A stretch of 64,000 nt of DNA from Clostridium beijerinckii (GCA_003129525.1 CP029329.1:3656001-3720000), one strand, 5' to 3'. Shown: positions 46,452-55,280, counted from the stretch's first letter. The notes: generated from the letters alone by a model not told the origin. Numbers and translations are program-made.

Positions 46452-46512
46452 ACCGTATTGGATTTCTCCAATACGGTCGTATCTATTCGTGAGTTTCATT
46501 GGTGGAGGCGAG
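46452..46512. repeat. Hairpin plus right repeat of the resistance cassette
   Basis: ACCGTATTGGA TTTC TCCAATACGGT (perfect 11-bp stem), followed by GAGTTTCATTGGTGGAGGCG, the partner of 41345. The rest of 46302-46739 shows no gene apart from a terminator at 46695-46733. Confidence 0.55.
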
Positions 46513-46694
46513 CCTCGTTGAACCCCTCACTAAAGAATACATTCTTTATATTATAAATGATCTCAACTTCCAATTATAGACATTCTAAGAATATGGTTTT
46601 ATTATTATATATTAGACCATATATTCCATTATAATCCACTATTTTCTAATATGAAATAATTATCTCTTTAATCCAATAAAAACTGAAACAAAAA

Positions 46695-46733
46695 TAAAGA
46701 TGTATCAACATTCATTTAATGCAAATACATCTC
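46695..46733 (-). terminator. Terminator of the 46740 gene
   Basis: Minus strand: AGATGTAT...ATACATCT stem then TTTATTTTTG. Confidence 0.7.
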
Positions 46734-46739
46734 TATTTC

Positions 46740-46925
46740 TTAAATATTATCTTTGTTCATTATATTATTAATTATTATATTCTCTAGATCTTTATTAAAA
46801 ATCATATACTTTTGGAAATATTTTATTATTCCTATCACATATCCAACTGTTATTAATAATACCACTACACTTCCTGCTAATATAAACAATACTAAATTAT
46901 ATAAATTATTAATTGTCTCAATCAT
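46740..46925 (-). CDS. Small single-TM protein, unknown
   Basis: 61 aa; AAGGATGG upstream. One long hydrophobic helix (LVLFILAGSVVVLLITVGYVIGIIKYF) with a polar tail. It is divergent from DUF1659. Size and topology resemble small holin-like or YvrJ-neighbour proteins, but no family is assigned. Confidence 0.6.
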   Translation of the reverse strand: MIETINNLYNLVLFILAGSVVVLLITVGYVIGIIKYFQKYMIFNKDLENIIINNIMNKDNI

Positions 46926-47014
46926 AAATTATCCATCCTTTTTTATCTTAAGTAATTGCCTCTTTAATAAATGTTTATTAATAAAATAATTTCTTTTATG
47001 AATGTAATATATAC

Positions 47015-47031
47015 TATTTATCCATATATCC
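47015..47031 (+). promoter_or_regulatory. TATTTATCCATATATCC motif
   Basis: Fourth copy of the motif seen before the sigma-like, 19003 and YvrJ genes; 34 bp before the DUF1659 start. Confidence 0.45.
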
Positions 47032-47064
47032 TTTATGAAAATAAAATAAAGGAGGAAAAAAACT

Positions 47065-47289
47065 ATGGCTGTTACTAAAACTATTGACACAGTTTCTTTC
47101 AGTATTGAAGTAGAAAAAGCACTTGATAAGGCCGGGGACCCAATTTACGGCAAAAAAACTTTTGCTAATGTCAAAACAAATGCTGCACCTGAAAACGTCT
47201 ATGATGTTGCTAATGCTATTACAACTGTTTTAGAAGCTTCAACAAGGGATTATTTTGTTAATGAATCTTCTGCTTTAGCAAACGCTTAA
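47065..47289 (+). CDS. DUF1659-family protein
   Basis: 74 aa; GGAGG upstream. Pattern of the family: beta strand (TVSFSIEVEKALDKAGDPIYGKKTFANVK) then helix (ENVYDVANAITTVLEASTRDYFVNESSAL). It normally pairs with DUF2922 and YvrJ genes. Function unknown. Confidence 0.85.
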   Translation: MAVTKTIDTVSFSIEVEKALDKAGDPIYGKKTFANVKTNAAPENVYDVANAITTVLEASTRDYFVNESSALANA

Positions 47290-47405
47290 GACAGTTAAGA
47301 ATTCAAAGTTCAGAGTTCAGAATTTTGGTTTAAATCTCTGTAAGATTTCTCAAATTAATTTTTTTGAGATTATACAGTAATCTCTTCCTCAACTCTTAAC
47401 TCATA
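47290..47405. repeat. MITE-like spacer between DUF1659 and DUF2922
   Basis: Begins ACAGTTAAGAATTCAAAGTT and ends CTCAACTCTTAACTCATAACTG, an imperfect inverted pair with tandem TTCA(G/A)AGTT-like words. Probably a small non-autonomous insertion in a usually compact gene pair. Confidence 0.45.
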
Positions 47406-47428
47406 ACTGAAAGAAAGGTGGTGATTAA

Positions 47429-47647
47429 ATGGAATATACTTTATCAATGACTTTTTTAACTGAATTTGGTGAAAAGAGTACTTTAAGCATTTCTGGTGTT
47501 AAAGCTACTCTTACAAAAGCAGAAGTTAATGCTCTTATGGATACCATCGTAGCAAAGAACATTTTCCAAACTAATGCTGGCGATTTAGCTAAGAAATCTG
47601 GTGCTCAATTGACTCAAAGACAAGTTACTAAATATGAAGTAGCTTAA
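47429..47647 (+). CDS. DUF2922-family protein
   Basis: 72 aa; AGGTGGTG upstream. MEYTLSMTFLTEFGEKSTLSISGVK then a helix (KAEVNALMDTIVAKNIF), the usual DUF2922 layout, ending in VTKYEVA. A strong terminator follows. Role unknown; co-occurs with DUF1659. Confidence 0.85.
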   Translation: MEYTLSMTFLTEFGEKSTLSISGVKATLTKAEVNALMDTIVAKNIFQTNAGDLAKKSGAQLTQRQVTKYEVA

Positions 47648-47657
47648 TCTTTGAATA

Positions 47658-47701
47658 TAAAATGGAGGTTTATCCTTACTCGGACAAACCTCCATTTTTA
47701 T
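47658..47701 (+). terminator. Terminator after DUF2922
   Basis: AAAATGGAGGTTT / AAACCTCCATTTTTA stem. Confidence 0.85.
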
Positions 47702-47726
47702 ATCTTCTTATATAAGAATGTTTATA

Positions 47727-48491
47727 TTATTTCTCTCTAATTTTTCTAAGAATAAAATCTATACCTTTTTGAAATACCATTGTTTTTATATTAATTTTAG
47801 TTTGGCCATTAGATACTGTATACTTTTGTTCCAATACTCGAAAGTAGCATAAATCTACAAACTGCTGATACGGAATATTATTTTTATCCAGAACTTTCTT
47901 CTCTCTAAGCAGAGAAAATAATCTATTTCTTCCCATTCCCTTAATTCCAAGAACCTTTGCAACGTGTCCCATTTCTATAGAGTCTTTTGATCCTGCAACA
48001 TCATCATAGAATTGTGCTTTTGGTTCTAATAGTTTTACTTTCTTTTCAGCTTCTAATCTTCCTTCCCTTTCTTCTTTTAATTTTATAGCTGCAGCAATAA
48101 GTAAATCTGGATTATCTAATAATTGATCTGTTGCATACATTCCTGTTTTTCTTATACAAGGCAATACTTCATCAAAAATCCATGATTCAAATTTTTCTGC
48201 TCCTGGTAATTGAGATTTTGCAACCATTCTATAAATATCACCTTCAGGAATAACACTCATTTCTACATTTTGAATAGCATCCGTTCCATCTTTCCTCTTT
48301 CCAGTAACTACCCCTACTCCGTGTTTCACGGCCCCCTTGCAATGTCTTGAAATTGCATCGTTAGGCTTTTTATATCCTAAAGATTTTGCTATATCAATTC
48401 CAACTGCATAATCTTTATTATTTACTTTAACCCATCTTATTACTCCAAATCTTTCATCTTTGAAAATTCTCAAACCATTCACTTTATTCAC
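47727..48491 (-). CDS. Phage antirepressor (BRO-N and C-terminal domain)
   Basis: 254 aa. N-terminal BRO domain (FGVIRWVKVNNKDYAVGIDIAKSLGYKKPNDAISRHCKG, ESWIFDEVLPCIRKTGMYA), a coiled linker, and a C-terminal KilAC-like domain (IEMGHVAKVLGIKGMGRNRLFSLLREKKVL). Typical of prophages, where it counters the lytic repressor. Last of the minus-strand phage-like genes. Confidence 0.9.
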   Translation of the reverse strand: MNKVNGLRIFKDERFGVIRWVKVNNKDYAVGIDIAKSLGYKKPNDAISRHCKGAVKHGVGVVTGKRKDGTDAIQNVEMSVIPEGDIYRMVAKSQLPGAEKFESWIFDEVLPCIRKTGMYATDQLLDNPDLLIAAAIKLKEEREGRLEAEKKVKLLEPKAQFYDDVAGSKDSIEMGHVAKVLGIKGMGRNRLFSLLREKKVLDKNNIPYQQFVDLCYFRVLEQKYTVSNGQTKINIKTMVFQKGIDFILRKIREK

Positions 48492-48682
48492 CTCTCCCTC
48501 AGATTTGATCCAACATAATTTTTAATTGTTAAATTTCCATGAGTAAATTTATTTTTAACTTTTTGTTGTTGTAGAATTATTCCGTATTATGAATTACACT
48601 GTGCCATTTTTCATTTCATAACACATATGATTACACCCTCTACACAGTCTGCATAATGACATTAAAACTATATACAAGTAAT

Positions 48683-48934
48683 TTACTTCTTTCGTTCAAT
48701 GCTTAAAGTCTTTCTACAGCCACTGCAAACAGGCACATTATTAAAATCGCTTATATCTTTATCACTTCCACAAAATATACATCCCTTACTATATTTCCTC
48801 AGAACAACATCATTATTAACTTTAACTATTTCTATTGGATCTCCTTCATTAATGTTTAATACTTTTCTCATTTCCTTTGGTATTACAACTCTCCCTAATG
48901 GGTCAACATTTCTTATAATTCCTGATGCTTTCAT
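48683..48934 (-). CDS. AbrB-family regulator with zinc-ribbon tail
   Basis: 83 aa; AAGGAAG upstream. Swapped-hairpin AbrB domain (GIIRNVDPLGRVVIPKEMRKVLNINEGDPIEIV) plus C-terminal CIFCGSDKD...VPVCSGCRK, a CxxC pair found in many clostridial AbrB proteins. DNA-binding transition-state-type regulator. Confidence 0.9.
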   Translation of the reverse strand: MKASGIIRNVDPLGRVVIPKEMRKVLNINEGDPIEIVKVNNDVVLRKYSKGCIFCGSDKDISDFNNVPVCSGCRKTLSIERKK

Positions 48935-48985
48935 TTAAAACAACTTCCTTTCATACATTAATTTATTTAAAAGTTAATTTTCTCT

Positions 48986-49786
48986 TCACTTAAGTCTATA
49001 GTTATTCCTAATATCCTTCTCAATTTCCACTACATAATCTTTTGACATCTCATATATTCTCGAGGCAACTCCCTCATCAAAAGCCAGTAATCTATCAATA
49101 GAAAATTCACTGCTAACTATGATAGGTAGAAAATTCAAGTACCTATAATTGATAATTTCAAAAACTATATTAATATCACTGTCATTGATTTTCCCCTTGA
49201 AGAGGTCATCAATAAGTAGGACCTCGCATAATTGATACTTTGAAATGGTCTTGGTATAGTATTCTTCATCAATCATATTTTGCTTTATCTTTGTGATTAC
49301 ATCCCTATAAGGCATGTACACTACTTTGATCCTTTGTTTTAAAAAGTTTAATGCAACTGAAATGCTGCAATGAGTTTTACCGCTGCCAACTTGGCCACAT
49401 AATAAGATACTATTTCTTCTCTTATCTCTAATTTCATCAAAATCTGTACAATAAGCTACTGCAGTATCCTTTGTTCTTTGTGATGCTTGATTCCAAACTT
49501 CAAAACTTGCGAAAGTAAGTTTACTTTGTTCAACATTGATTCCTGAGTACTTCCATTCATTCTTCAGCTTTTCAATTTCCCTGCATTCACAGGATACAGC
49601 AAGGGGCTGCATATGTTCCTGCGGCACTAAAATCCATCCGGTATCACTGCATTTACTGCACTTATATGAGGGTTGCTTCAAGTCTCTTTCTTTCAGCTTC
49701 TGTAAGTTTTCGTGGTTCCTTTGGCTTGAATCCTGCAAATTCATTTTTATCTGTTGTGTTACTCTTTCTAGTACTTCTAAACTCAT
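48986..49786 (-). CDS. DnaC/IstB-like ATPase, helicase loader
   Basis: 266 aa; GGAGG 9 nt before ATG. N-terminal zinc finger (CSKCSDTGW, VSCECRE), then AAA+ motifs: CGQVGSGKTHCSI (Walker A), EVLLIDDLFKG (Walker B), and an arginine-finger region (GVASRIYEMSKDY). It would load the host replicative helicase. Its start lies 125 bp inside the replisome-organizer gene in another frame, a long overlap with a good ribosome binding site. Confidence 0.88.
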   Translation of the reverse strand: MSLEVLERVTQQIKMNLQDSSQRNHENLQKLKERDLKQPSYKCSKCSDTGWILVPQEHMQPLAVSCECREIEKLKNEWKYSGINVEQSKLTFASFEVWNQASQRTKDTAVAYCTDFDEIRDKRRNSILLCGQVGSGKTHCSISVALNFLKQRIKVVYMPYRDVITKIKQNMIDEEYYTKTISKYQLCEVLLIDDLFKGKINDSDINIVFEIINYRYLNFLPIIVSSEFSIDRLLAFDEGVASRIYEMSKDYVVEIEKDIRNNYRLK

Positions 49787-50816
49787 TTTTCTTTACCTCC
49801 ACATCATCTTTTGGATAGCCTTCCCTTCTCCAGTTTTTAAGTATCCCATTAATGTAAGTCATATTTGCTTTATTAACTTCTAAAGCTTTATTTATAGCCT
49901 TTTTTACATTTTCATACCCATGCACCTCAACAGCCAGTTTAAGTAGACCTATATTAAGACCACCTAATATTCCTGTTATATTTTCATAATGTCTCAAAAG
50001 GTTGGCTGCATATTGAGCATTAGTATCTTTTCTTTCATTAGTGCTAAATTTACACGAGAGTGTTTCTTCATCATTTATCTTTGATACAGCATTTAAACTA
50101 TTTTCATCAATAGTTTCAATATCACTCTTACTCTCTTTCTTTATCTCCTTCTTAGTCTTATTCTCTTTCTTATTCTGTTCCATTACTGAAACGTTACACT
50201 CAAAATTATCAACATTACAAGTAACATTACTTTTATCATTTATATTGTTACTTGTGACATCTTCTGTAGCATTACTATTTTTAATATCTTCATTTTTATC
50301 AATTGAAAGCTCTTTTTCTGATTTAATATCTGCATTGCCAGTTCTTTTGCTTTTATTTTCTTTTTCCTCTTCAATTATTTCTAATACATCATTAATGATT
50401 TCATCTTCTTTATTATTTTCATTAAGTTCTTTCTTTTTAGCTCTACACTTTGCAACCCTAGCATTATTTAAATGTTTTGATCTCTCCATGCCTTCAACAT
50501 TTTGATGCTTATCCCAGTTCTTAATTTTAAAAACCTTCTCTTCTGTAAATTCAATCATTTCTAATTTTCTAAGTATCTTAAAAGATGCTTTTACTTCACT
50601 AATACTTCTGTTAAACTCTATAGCCAAAGTCTTAATTGTATGTGGAATATTATCTGTTATATATAAATATCCCCCGCAATTTATTTTTCCTGATAAAACA
50701 AGAGACCTAGTCCAAACATAATGGTGTAAATCTCTGTTTTCCATACTGTCTAATATTTTAAGTTTAGTGTCATCATACATACCTACTTCAAATTTTACCC
50801 ATTTGATATCCATCAT
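49662..50816 (-). CDS. Phage replisome organizer / DnaD-domain protein
   Basis: 384 aa from ATGATG 50816 (GGGAGTGGAG upstream); a 16-residue extension upstream lacks a site. N-terminal replisome organizer domain (IKWVKFEVGMYDDTKLKILDSMENRDLHHYVWTRSL region), a long Lys/Asn/Glu linker, and a C-terminal DnaD-like domain (LLRHYENITGILGGLNIGLL, YINGILKNWRREGYPK). With the DnaC-like product it makes a phage-style initiation module. Confidence 0.88.
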   Translation of the reverse strand: MMDIKWVKFEVGMYDDTKLKILDSMENRDLHHYVWTRSLVLSGKINCGGYLYITDNIPHTIKTLAIEFNRSISEVKASFKILRKLEMIEFTEEKVFKIKNWDKHQNVEGMERSKHLNNARVAKCRAKKKELNENNKEDEIINDVLEIIEEEKENKSKRTGNADIKSEKELSIDKNEDIKNSNATEDVTSNNINDKSNVTCNVDNFECNVSVMEQNKKENKTKKEIKKESKSDIETIDENSLNAVSKINDEETLSCKFSTNERKDTNAQYAANLLRHYENITGILGGLNIGLLKLAVEVHGYENVKKAINKALEVNKANMTYINGILKNWRREGYPKDDVEVKKNEFRSTRKSNTTDKNEFAGFKPKEPRKLTEAERKRLEATLI

Positions 50817-50931
50817 TTTTACTCCACTCCCACATATAGAAAATTTCAAACTGTCTAAGTCCATTAAACGATGGCGTAACCCCTATTAACCCACAAGTAA
50901 ATACATAGTATTCAAATATTTTGAAATCCAT
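50788..50931 (-). CDS. Small ORF overlapping the replisome organizer start
   Basis: 47 aa (MDFKIFEYYVFTCGLIGVTP..., WEWSKNDG); GAGGG 9 nt before ATG 50931. It overlaps the next start by 29 bp in another frame. The composition looks protein-like (aromatic and polar), but the family is unknown. Between it and the HTH gene, a second frame (51043-50925) reads like a small protein broken by one TAA. Confidence 0.4.
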   Translation of the reverse strand: MDFKIFEYYVFTCGLIGVTPSFNGLRQFEIFYMWEWSKNDGYQMGKI

Positions 50932-51027
50932 TATCGTTACCCTCATTCAAAAAATACATTTCTTTTATAAAATCTAATAAATATGTTTTGCAAAACTCAA
51001 ATAATTCTTCTTACCATATGATTCTTT

Positions 51028-51234
51028 TCATAATACCTCTCCAATATGATCTTCCAAAAACTCATCTAATTTTGAAAGTATTATTCTAATATCTCTGCCT
51101 ATTTTAAGTACTGGTGCACCTTCTATATGAGTTATTCTTCTTGCTTTTGCTTCTGAAACATCAAGTATTTTTGCTAATTCCTTAGTATTTATTGTTTTCT
51201 TTTTGACCTGTTCTCTATACTCTTCAATATCCAT
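51028..51234 (-). CDS. Excisionase-like helix-turn-helix protein
   Basis: 68 aa; GGAGG upstream. MerR/Xis-type HTH (KTINTKELAKILDVSEAKARRITHIEGAPVLKIGRDIRI, ending LDEFLEDHI). Small HTH_17 proteins by an integrase usually act as excisionases or early regulators. Confidence 0.78.
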   Translation of the reverse strand: MDIEEYREQVKKKTINTKELAKILDVSEAKARRITHIEGAPVLKIGRDIRIILSKLDEFLEDHIGEVL

Positions 51235-51369
51235 TTCTACCCCTCCAGATTATGCGTTTAGTAATTCTCTCCCCATTTAATTATTTGATTTCAATGTAGT
51301 CGTTTAAATGAACTAAAAAATTAAAGTAATTCAGCTTAATATAATTGCTTTTTTGTTTCATTAAAACTG

Positions 51370-51570
51370 TTATTCATCTAATAATAGCTCTTTAACATCC
51401 ACATTTAATGCTTTAGCTATTAAGCCAATGCTTTTAAGTGATGGTGCACTACATCCATTAATAATCTTTGAAACTGTTGCTCTCCCAAGTCCAGTTTTTT
51501 CAACTAATTCATTAACTGACAAACATTCATTGGCCTGAGCAATTCTTATTTTGTTTACATTTATATTCAT
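51370..51570 (-). CDS. Cro-like XRE regulator
   Basis: 66 aa; GGAGTGGGAG site. Nearly only an HTH_3 domain (ANECLSVNELVEKTGLGRATVSKIINGCSAPSLKSIGLIAKAL). Divergent from the longer repressor at 51722 across shared operators, the arrangement of phage switch genes. Confidence 0.85.
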   Translation of the reverse strand: MNINVNKIRIAQANECLSVNELVEKTGLGRATVSKIINGCSAPSLKSIGLIAKALNVDVKELLLDE

Positions 51571-51587
51571 TCTCCCACTCCTTCACA

Positions 51588-51689
51588 CATTTGTATGAAA
51601 TTTCCACACACTTATTATATGTATCCATTTGTATGAAGTCAATATGATTTTAAATATTTTTTTATTTTATTGTTTACATTCGTATGAAT
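51588..51689. promoter_or_regulatory. Three operators of the cI/cro-like switch
   Basis: CATTTGTATGAAA (51588), CATTTGTATGAAG (51626) and CATTCGTATGAAT (51677), all in the same orientation between the divergent regulators. A weaker TTTGTATGAAA occurs at about 53634. Confidence 0.75.
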
Positions 51690-51721
51690 TTTCTGTAAAA
51701 TATTTCTAGGGAGTGATGATT

Positions 51722-52303
51722 ATGACCTTAGGGGAAAAAATCAAATTACATAGAACCAAACTTAATTTATCTCAAGAAGAGTTAGCCAATAAATGCGGCC
51801 TATCAAGAAATGCTATTTATAATTATGAAAATAATAAACGGACTCCAACTATATCAATGTTGCAGGTTATAGCACATAATTTAAATTTATATGTTTCTGA
51901 TTTATTGGAAGATAGCACTAATACACATTATTCAAACAAACTTGGAATCTTAAATGCATTAGACAAAGAAATAAGCAATACTCTAAATTCTGAAAAAGAA
52001 AAATGTGATGTGTATGAATTTGAAATGAAGGCTCTTTATGAAAAACACTTTTTTGATTTATTTTACTGGAAAACCTCAAGAATGCAACCTCAAGATTATT
52101 TTAAATTTATTTTATCCTTGTCCTCATTTAGTGAATCAGATCATATTACTGAAGAAGATATGGAAGAGTTATCAATCTTATTTTACAGACTTACAACTTT
52201 AAAAGCATGTGAAAGAGATTCCCTAAATGAAATGGAAAAAATGACTCCTGGCAATTCTAAAAAATATGAGAAGAATAGATTTGTAACAACAAGCACAAAA
52301 TAA
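51722..52303 (+). CDS. cI-like XRE repressor
   Basis: 193 aa from ATG 51722 (AGGGAG 8 nt upstream; a GTG and ATG just before are too close to the site). HTH_3 (LGEKIKLHRTKLNLSQEELANKCGLSRNAIYNYENNKRTP), then a C-terminal helical domain without a visible self-cleavage motif. Likely keeper of the integrated state. Confidence 0.85.
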   Translation: MTLGEKIKLHRTKLNLSQEELANKCGLSRNAIYNYENNKRTPTISMLQVIAHNLNLYVSDLLEDSTNTHYSNKLGILNALDKEISNTLNSEKEKCDVYEFEMKALYEKHFFDLFYWKTSRMQPQDYFKFILSLSSFSESDHITEEDMEELSILFYRLTTLKACERDSLNEMEKMTPGNSKKYEKNRFVTTSTK

Positions 52304-52375
52304 CATTATAGGATTTTAGTTTCAAATGCTATTATCCTAATTTTATTAATTATTTTATCAAGTAGGTGTAAAGCT

Positions 52376-53554
52376 ATGGCAAAAAGGTCAAATGGAGAGG
52401 GTTCTTCAGGATGGGTAACAAAAAACGGCCAGAAATATTGGCGCATTATGGTCACTACCGGATATGATCCATTAACAGGCAAGCAAATGAGAAAAGATAT
52501 TTATGGAAAGACTCAAAAAGAAGCTAAAGTAAAGTTAAAGGAATTTGAAGATAACTTTGCTAATAGAAGTGACAATTCAACTTTGGGTAATTTTTATTAT
52601 GATTGGTTGTGGAATATTAAAAGACAATCATTAAAAGATTCTACATTTGAAAAATGGGAAGGTATTTATAGAAATTATTTAAAACCAAATAAAGGCCTTA
52701 ATGAAGCCAAATTAACTGAAATAGATACGTTATCGCTGCAAAAAATAACTACAGCATTATTAAAGAAGCACACTGTATCACAAGTTAAAACAATGAACAG
52801 CTGCCTCGGAAACTGCTTTAGATATGCTAAATCAATTAATAAAATTAAATACAATCCAGTAGAAGGATTAGTGTATCCTAAAAATCACAGCGTCATGGAA
52901 GAAAAAGAAAATTATATTTCAGAAGATGATCAAAAACGTTTTTTAGCTGCTCTTGAAGGCGACCCACTTGAAGGAATAATATCAATAGGTTTAATGTGTG
53001 GAGTCAGACTTGGAGAAGCCATGGCATTACAAGTAAAAGACATTGACTTTAATCATATGAGCGTTAAAATAAAAAAATCTGTTAAATATGTTTGGACTGG
53101 TGAAAGAAACAAAGAAGGTAAAAAAATCTATGAAAATAGAGTAACTATTCCTAAAACTAGAACCAGTATAAGAGAAGTACCTCTTCCAAATATGCTTACG
53201 CCTATAATAAAAGCACTTATGAAAAAGAATATTGAAAATAAACTAAAATTCGGTGAATTATATTTAAACAATAATCTAATCTTCTGCAAGGAAAATGGTG
53301 ACTATATTGATAATAAGAAACCTAACAGGCATTTGAAAATTGCATTAAATAAGGCTGGAATTAAATCAGATATTCATTACCATAGTTTAAGACATATATT
53401 TATAACAAATTGCTTGAGCCGAGATATAAATCCACGTACGGTTATGGATTGGGTTGGCCATACTGATATTAAAATGACTATGCTCGTTTATGCTGAGATT
53501 AATAAAGATAAGAATAAGAAGGAATATGAGAAGATTAATTGTATGTTTGATTAA
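52376..53554 (+). CDS. Tyrosine recombinase/integrase
   Basis: 392 aa; AGGTG site. N-terminal AP2-like arm-binding domain (GEGSSGWVTKNGQKYWRI...), core-binding SAM-like domain, and catalytic domain with R in CGVRLGEA, H-x-x-R in YHSLRHIF, GH in VGHTDIKM and the tyrosine in MLVYAEINK. All catalytic residues are present. It lies 7.4 kb from the tRNA-Leu repeat at 60954 and probably inserted the island. The displacement from the end suggests later insertion of 55205-60953. Confidence 0.95.
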   Translation: MAKRSNGEGSSGWVTKNGQKYWRIMVTTGYDPLTGKQMRKDIYGKTQKEAKVKLKEFEDNFANRSDNSTLGNFYYDWLWNIKRQSLKDSTFEKWEGIYRNYLKPNKGLNEAKLTEIDTLSLQKITTALLKKHTVSQVKTMNSCLGNCFRYAKSINKIKYNPVEGLVYPKNHSVMEEKENYISEDDQKRFLAALEGDPLEGIISIGLMCGVRLGEAMALQVKDIDFNHMSVKIKKSVKYVWTGERNKEGKKIYENRVTIPKTRTSIREVPLPNMLTPIIKALMKKNIENKLKFGELYLNNNLIFCKENGDYIDNKKPNRHLKIALNKAGIKSDIHYHSLRHIFITNCLSRDINPRTVMDWVGHTDIKMTMLVYAEINKDKNKKEYEKINCMFD

Positions 53555-53579
53555 AGCTAGGCTTCTGCCTAGCTTTTTA
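53554..53579 (+). terminator. Terminator of the integrase gene
   Basis: AAGCTAGGC TTCT GCCTAGCTT then T-run. Confidence 0.85.
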
Positions 53580-53715
53580 TTCATTTCTCAATATAAATTT
53601 GAGTATTTATATATATATATAATTTATATACTTTTTTGTATGAAATTTTTCTTTTACATAAAAAAGGTAATAAACACTTAATTCACAAATGTCTATTACC
53701 TTTACTCATTCTATT

Positions 53716-53916
53716 TTAATTAATACATCTATATGCAATATTTGCAGCACTTTGAGTATATAGTCCTGTATTTTTTTGATAAAGCATTTTGCATATAGGC
53801 GATGTGTAAAATAATTTCATTGATTCATACTTGCTTATAGATTTTAGGCTGCTTATATTTTCAATAATATCATCTACAAGCATAACCATTATTTCATCAT
53901 ATTCATTCATTTTCAT
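53716..53916 (-). CDS. DUF3791-like protein (cassette 1, downstream)
   Basis: 66 aa; GGAGG inside the end of the toxin-like gene. Helical, ending LYQKNTGLYTQSAANIAYR, the DUF3791 pattern. Third gene of a three-gene set. Probable antitoxin or regulator. Confidence 0.68.
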   Translation of the reverse strand: MKMNEYDEIMVMLVDDIIENISSLKSISKYESMKLFYTSPICKMLYQKNTGLYTQSAANIAYRCIN

Positions 53917-53917
53917 A

Positions 53918-54415
53918 TTATTTTACTACCTCCATACCAACATATTTTAAACATTTTTCAATAACTTCTTGATTGTTAATACATACCTGATTATTAGGCA
54001 ATTTAAACTTTAATCTTTGAGTTGCCACATTAACATCTATCCAACCTCTCGAAAGAAGATTTATTGTAGCAAATACTTGATCATCAGCTACTTCTCCAAT
54101 AGTTATATCATATGGAGATTTTGAGTTTATATCCTTTCTGTTCATCAATATAAATTCCAGCCACTCATTAGTAACACCTTTATACTCATGCACCTTATAA
54201 TTACTTTTTGCAAATTCTAAGTCTAATTCATATATTGACACAGTTGGTTTGCCCTCAATCTCACCTTTAAAATTTGTACATTTTCTAAGAGCCCACTTTT
54301 CCGCCTGCTCTTTAAACGTGGTTGTATAAAATCCAAACCCAAAGTCTAGTGCTCTGTTAGATTGTATTATTTTAGGTTGATCTATTTCAACATTAGACCC
54401 ATGATAAATCATCAT
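53918..54415 (-). CDS. DUF3990-family ADP-ribosyltransferase-like toxin (cassette 1)
   Basis: 165 aa. MIYHGSNVEI gives the H of an ART-like pocket, FGFGFYTTTFKEQAEKWA the Y-x-x and helix, and the C-terminal KLPNNQVCINNQEVIEKCLKYVG the family tail. DUF3990 proteins have an ART-like fold and are paired with DUF3791 proteins; ADP-ribosylation of a host target is the expected activity, target unknown. It overlaps the upstream gene by 4 bp. Confidence 0.75.
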   Translation of the reverse strand: MMIYHGSNVEIDQPKIIQSNRALDFGFGFYTTTFKEQAEKWALRKCTNFKGEIEGKPTVSIYELDLEFAKSNYKVHEYKGVTNEWLEFILMNRKDINSKSPYDITIGEVADDQVFATINLLSRGWIDVNVATQRLKFKLPNNQVCINNQEVIEKCLKYVGMEVVK

Positions 54416-54648
54416 ATTTCTAACTCCTCATCTTTTAATAATTTAATAATTTCACTAACTATATAATCTTCACCTTGAGTATGTAATATATCATAATATT
54501 TAATTATATAATCATCGAAGATATTTGTTCTTTCAGAAATTAGTTCATAAACTTCACTAGGATCCATATTTAAATTACGGCTTAAGGCAGTTATACAATA
54601 TATTGCAAAATATAATTGTTCATTTGTAATATCTCTTCCACTAAACAT
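54412..54648 (-). CDS. DUF3791-like protein (cassette 1, upstream)
   Basis: 78 aa; GGTGGTG site. Helical; YYDILHTQGEDYIVSEIIKLL matches the end of the cassette 2 protein at 55991 (YDVLHTQSLEESIGFIEDVV). First gene of the set, coupled to the toxin-like gene by a 4-bp overlap, the position of a typical antitoxin. Confidence 0.65.
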   Translation of the reverse strand: MFSGRDITNEQLYFAIYCITALSRNLNMDPSEVYELISERTNIFDDYIIKYYDILHTQGEDYIVSEIIKLLKDEELEI

Positions 54649-54715
54649 TTATTCACACCACCATTTTTCTTTATATAAATACTAATTATTTTTGTGTATC
54701 ACTGTATTATTTAAA

Positions 54716-54895
54716 ATAATAATTTTTACCTATTACTCTTTCTTGTTCTTTTTGCAGTACTATTTCAGATAAAGCAATATAAAAATCTTGTTCCTCTTTT
54801 GTTTTTGCCTTTTTAAACAGTTCATTTAAATCTGCATAAGAGTATTTTAAAAATTGATAATATAAATTACTGTTTTCATTTAAATAATACCTTTA
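54716..54895 (-). pseudogene. Truncated copy of the 60148 antitoxin-like gene
   Basis: Reads NENSNLYYQFLKYSYADLNE...EQERVIGKN without a start codon, almost identical to residues 5-57 of the gene at 60148-60321. Its partner toxin is absent here. Confidence 0.75.
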
Positions 54896-55205
54896 TTATA
54901 TTATAGCCTAAGAAATTAACAATATAAACAGTTTAATTGCTTCATTCACGTTATCTTCTTGACCATATCTTGACCACTAAAATAATATCACTTCTTAATT
55001 TTAATATTCCATTAATTTATTACTTTAATTTAATTTTCAATTTTATTTTTCAATATTTCTTTGAAGCATTGATATCACTTAGCTACAAGCTGATATCTTT
55101 CCCACTACGGCACGAAAAACTACTAAAAACCATAACTACTTGTCTATACACAAAACGGCTTAACGGTGGGCTTTTTATACATTACTGAATATTAGTGTAC
55201 GTGCT
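54716..55205. repeat. Right-end segment, first copy
   Basis: Matches 60155-60305 plus 60618-60945 in the same orientation, differing by scattered substitutions and a deletion of about 310 bp. The second copy abuts the tRNA-Leu repeat, so this first copy may mark a former right end of the island next to the integrase. No intact gene beyond the fragment noted above. Confidence 0.75.
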
Positions 55206-55280
55206 CTTTTCGTATTCCAAATCTCAGCAGTAAATTGTGCATCCATTTGTTCCATATTTCTAATTATTCTTATCACTATA

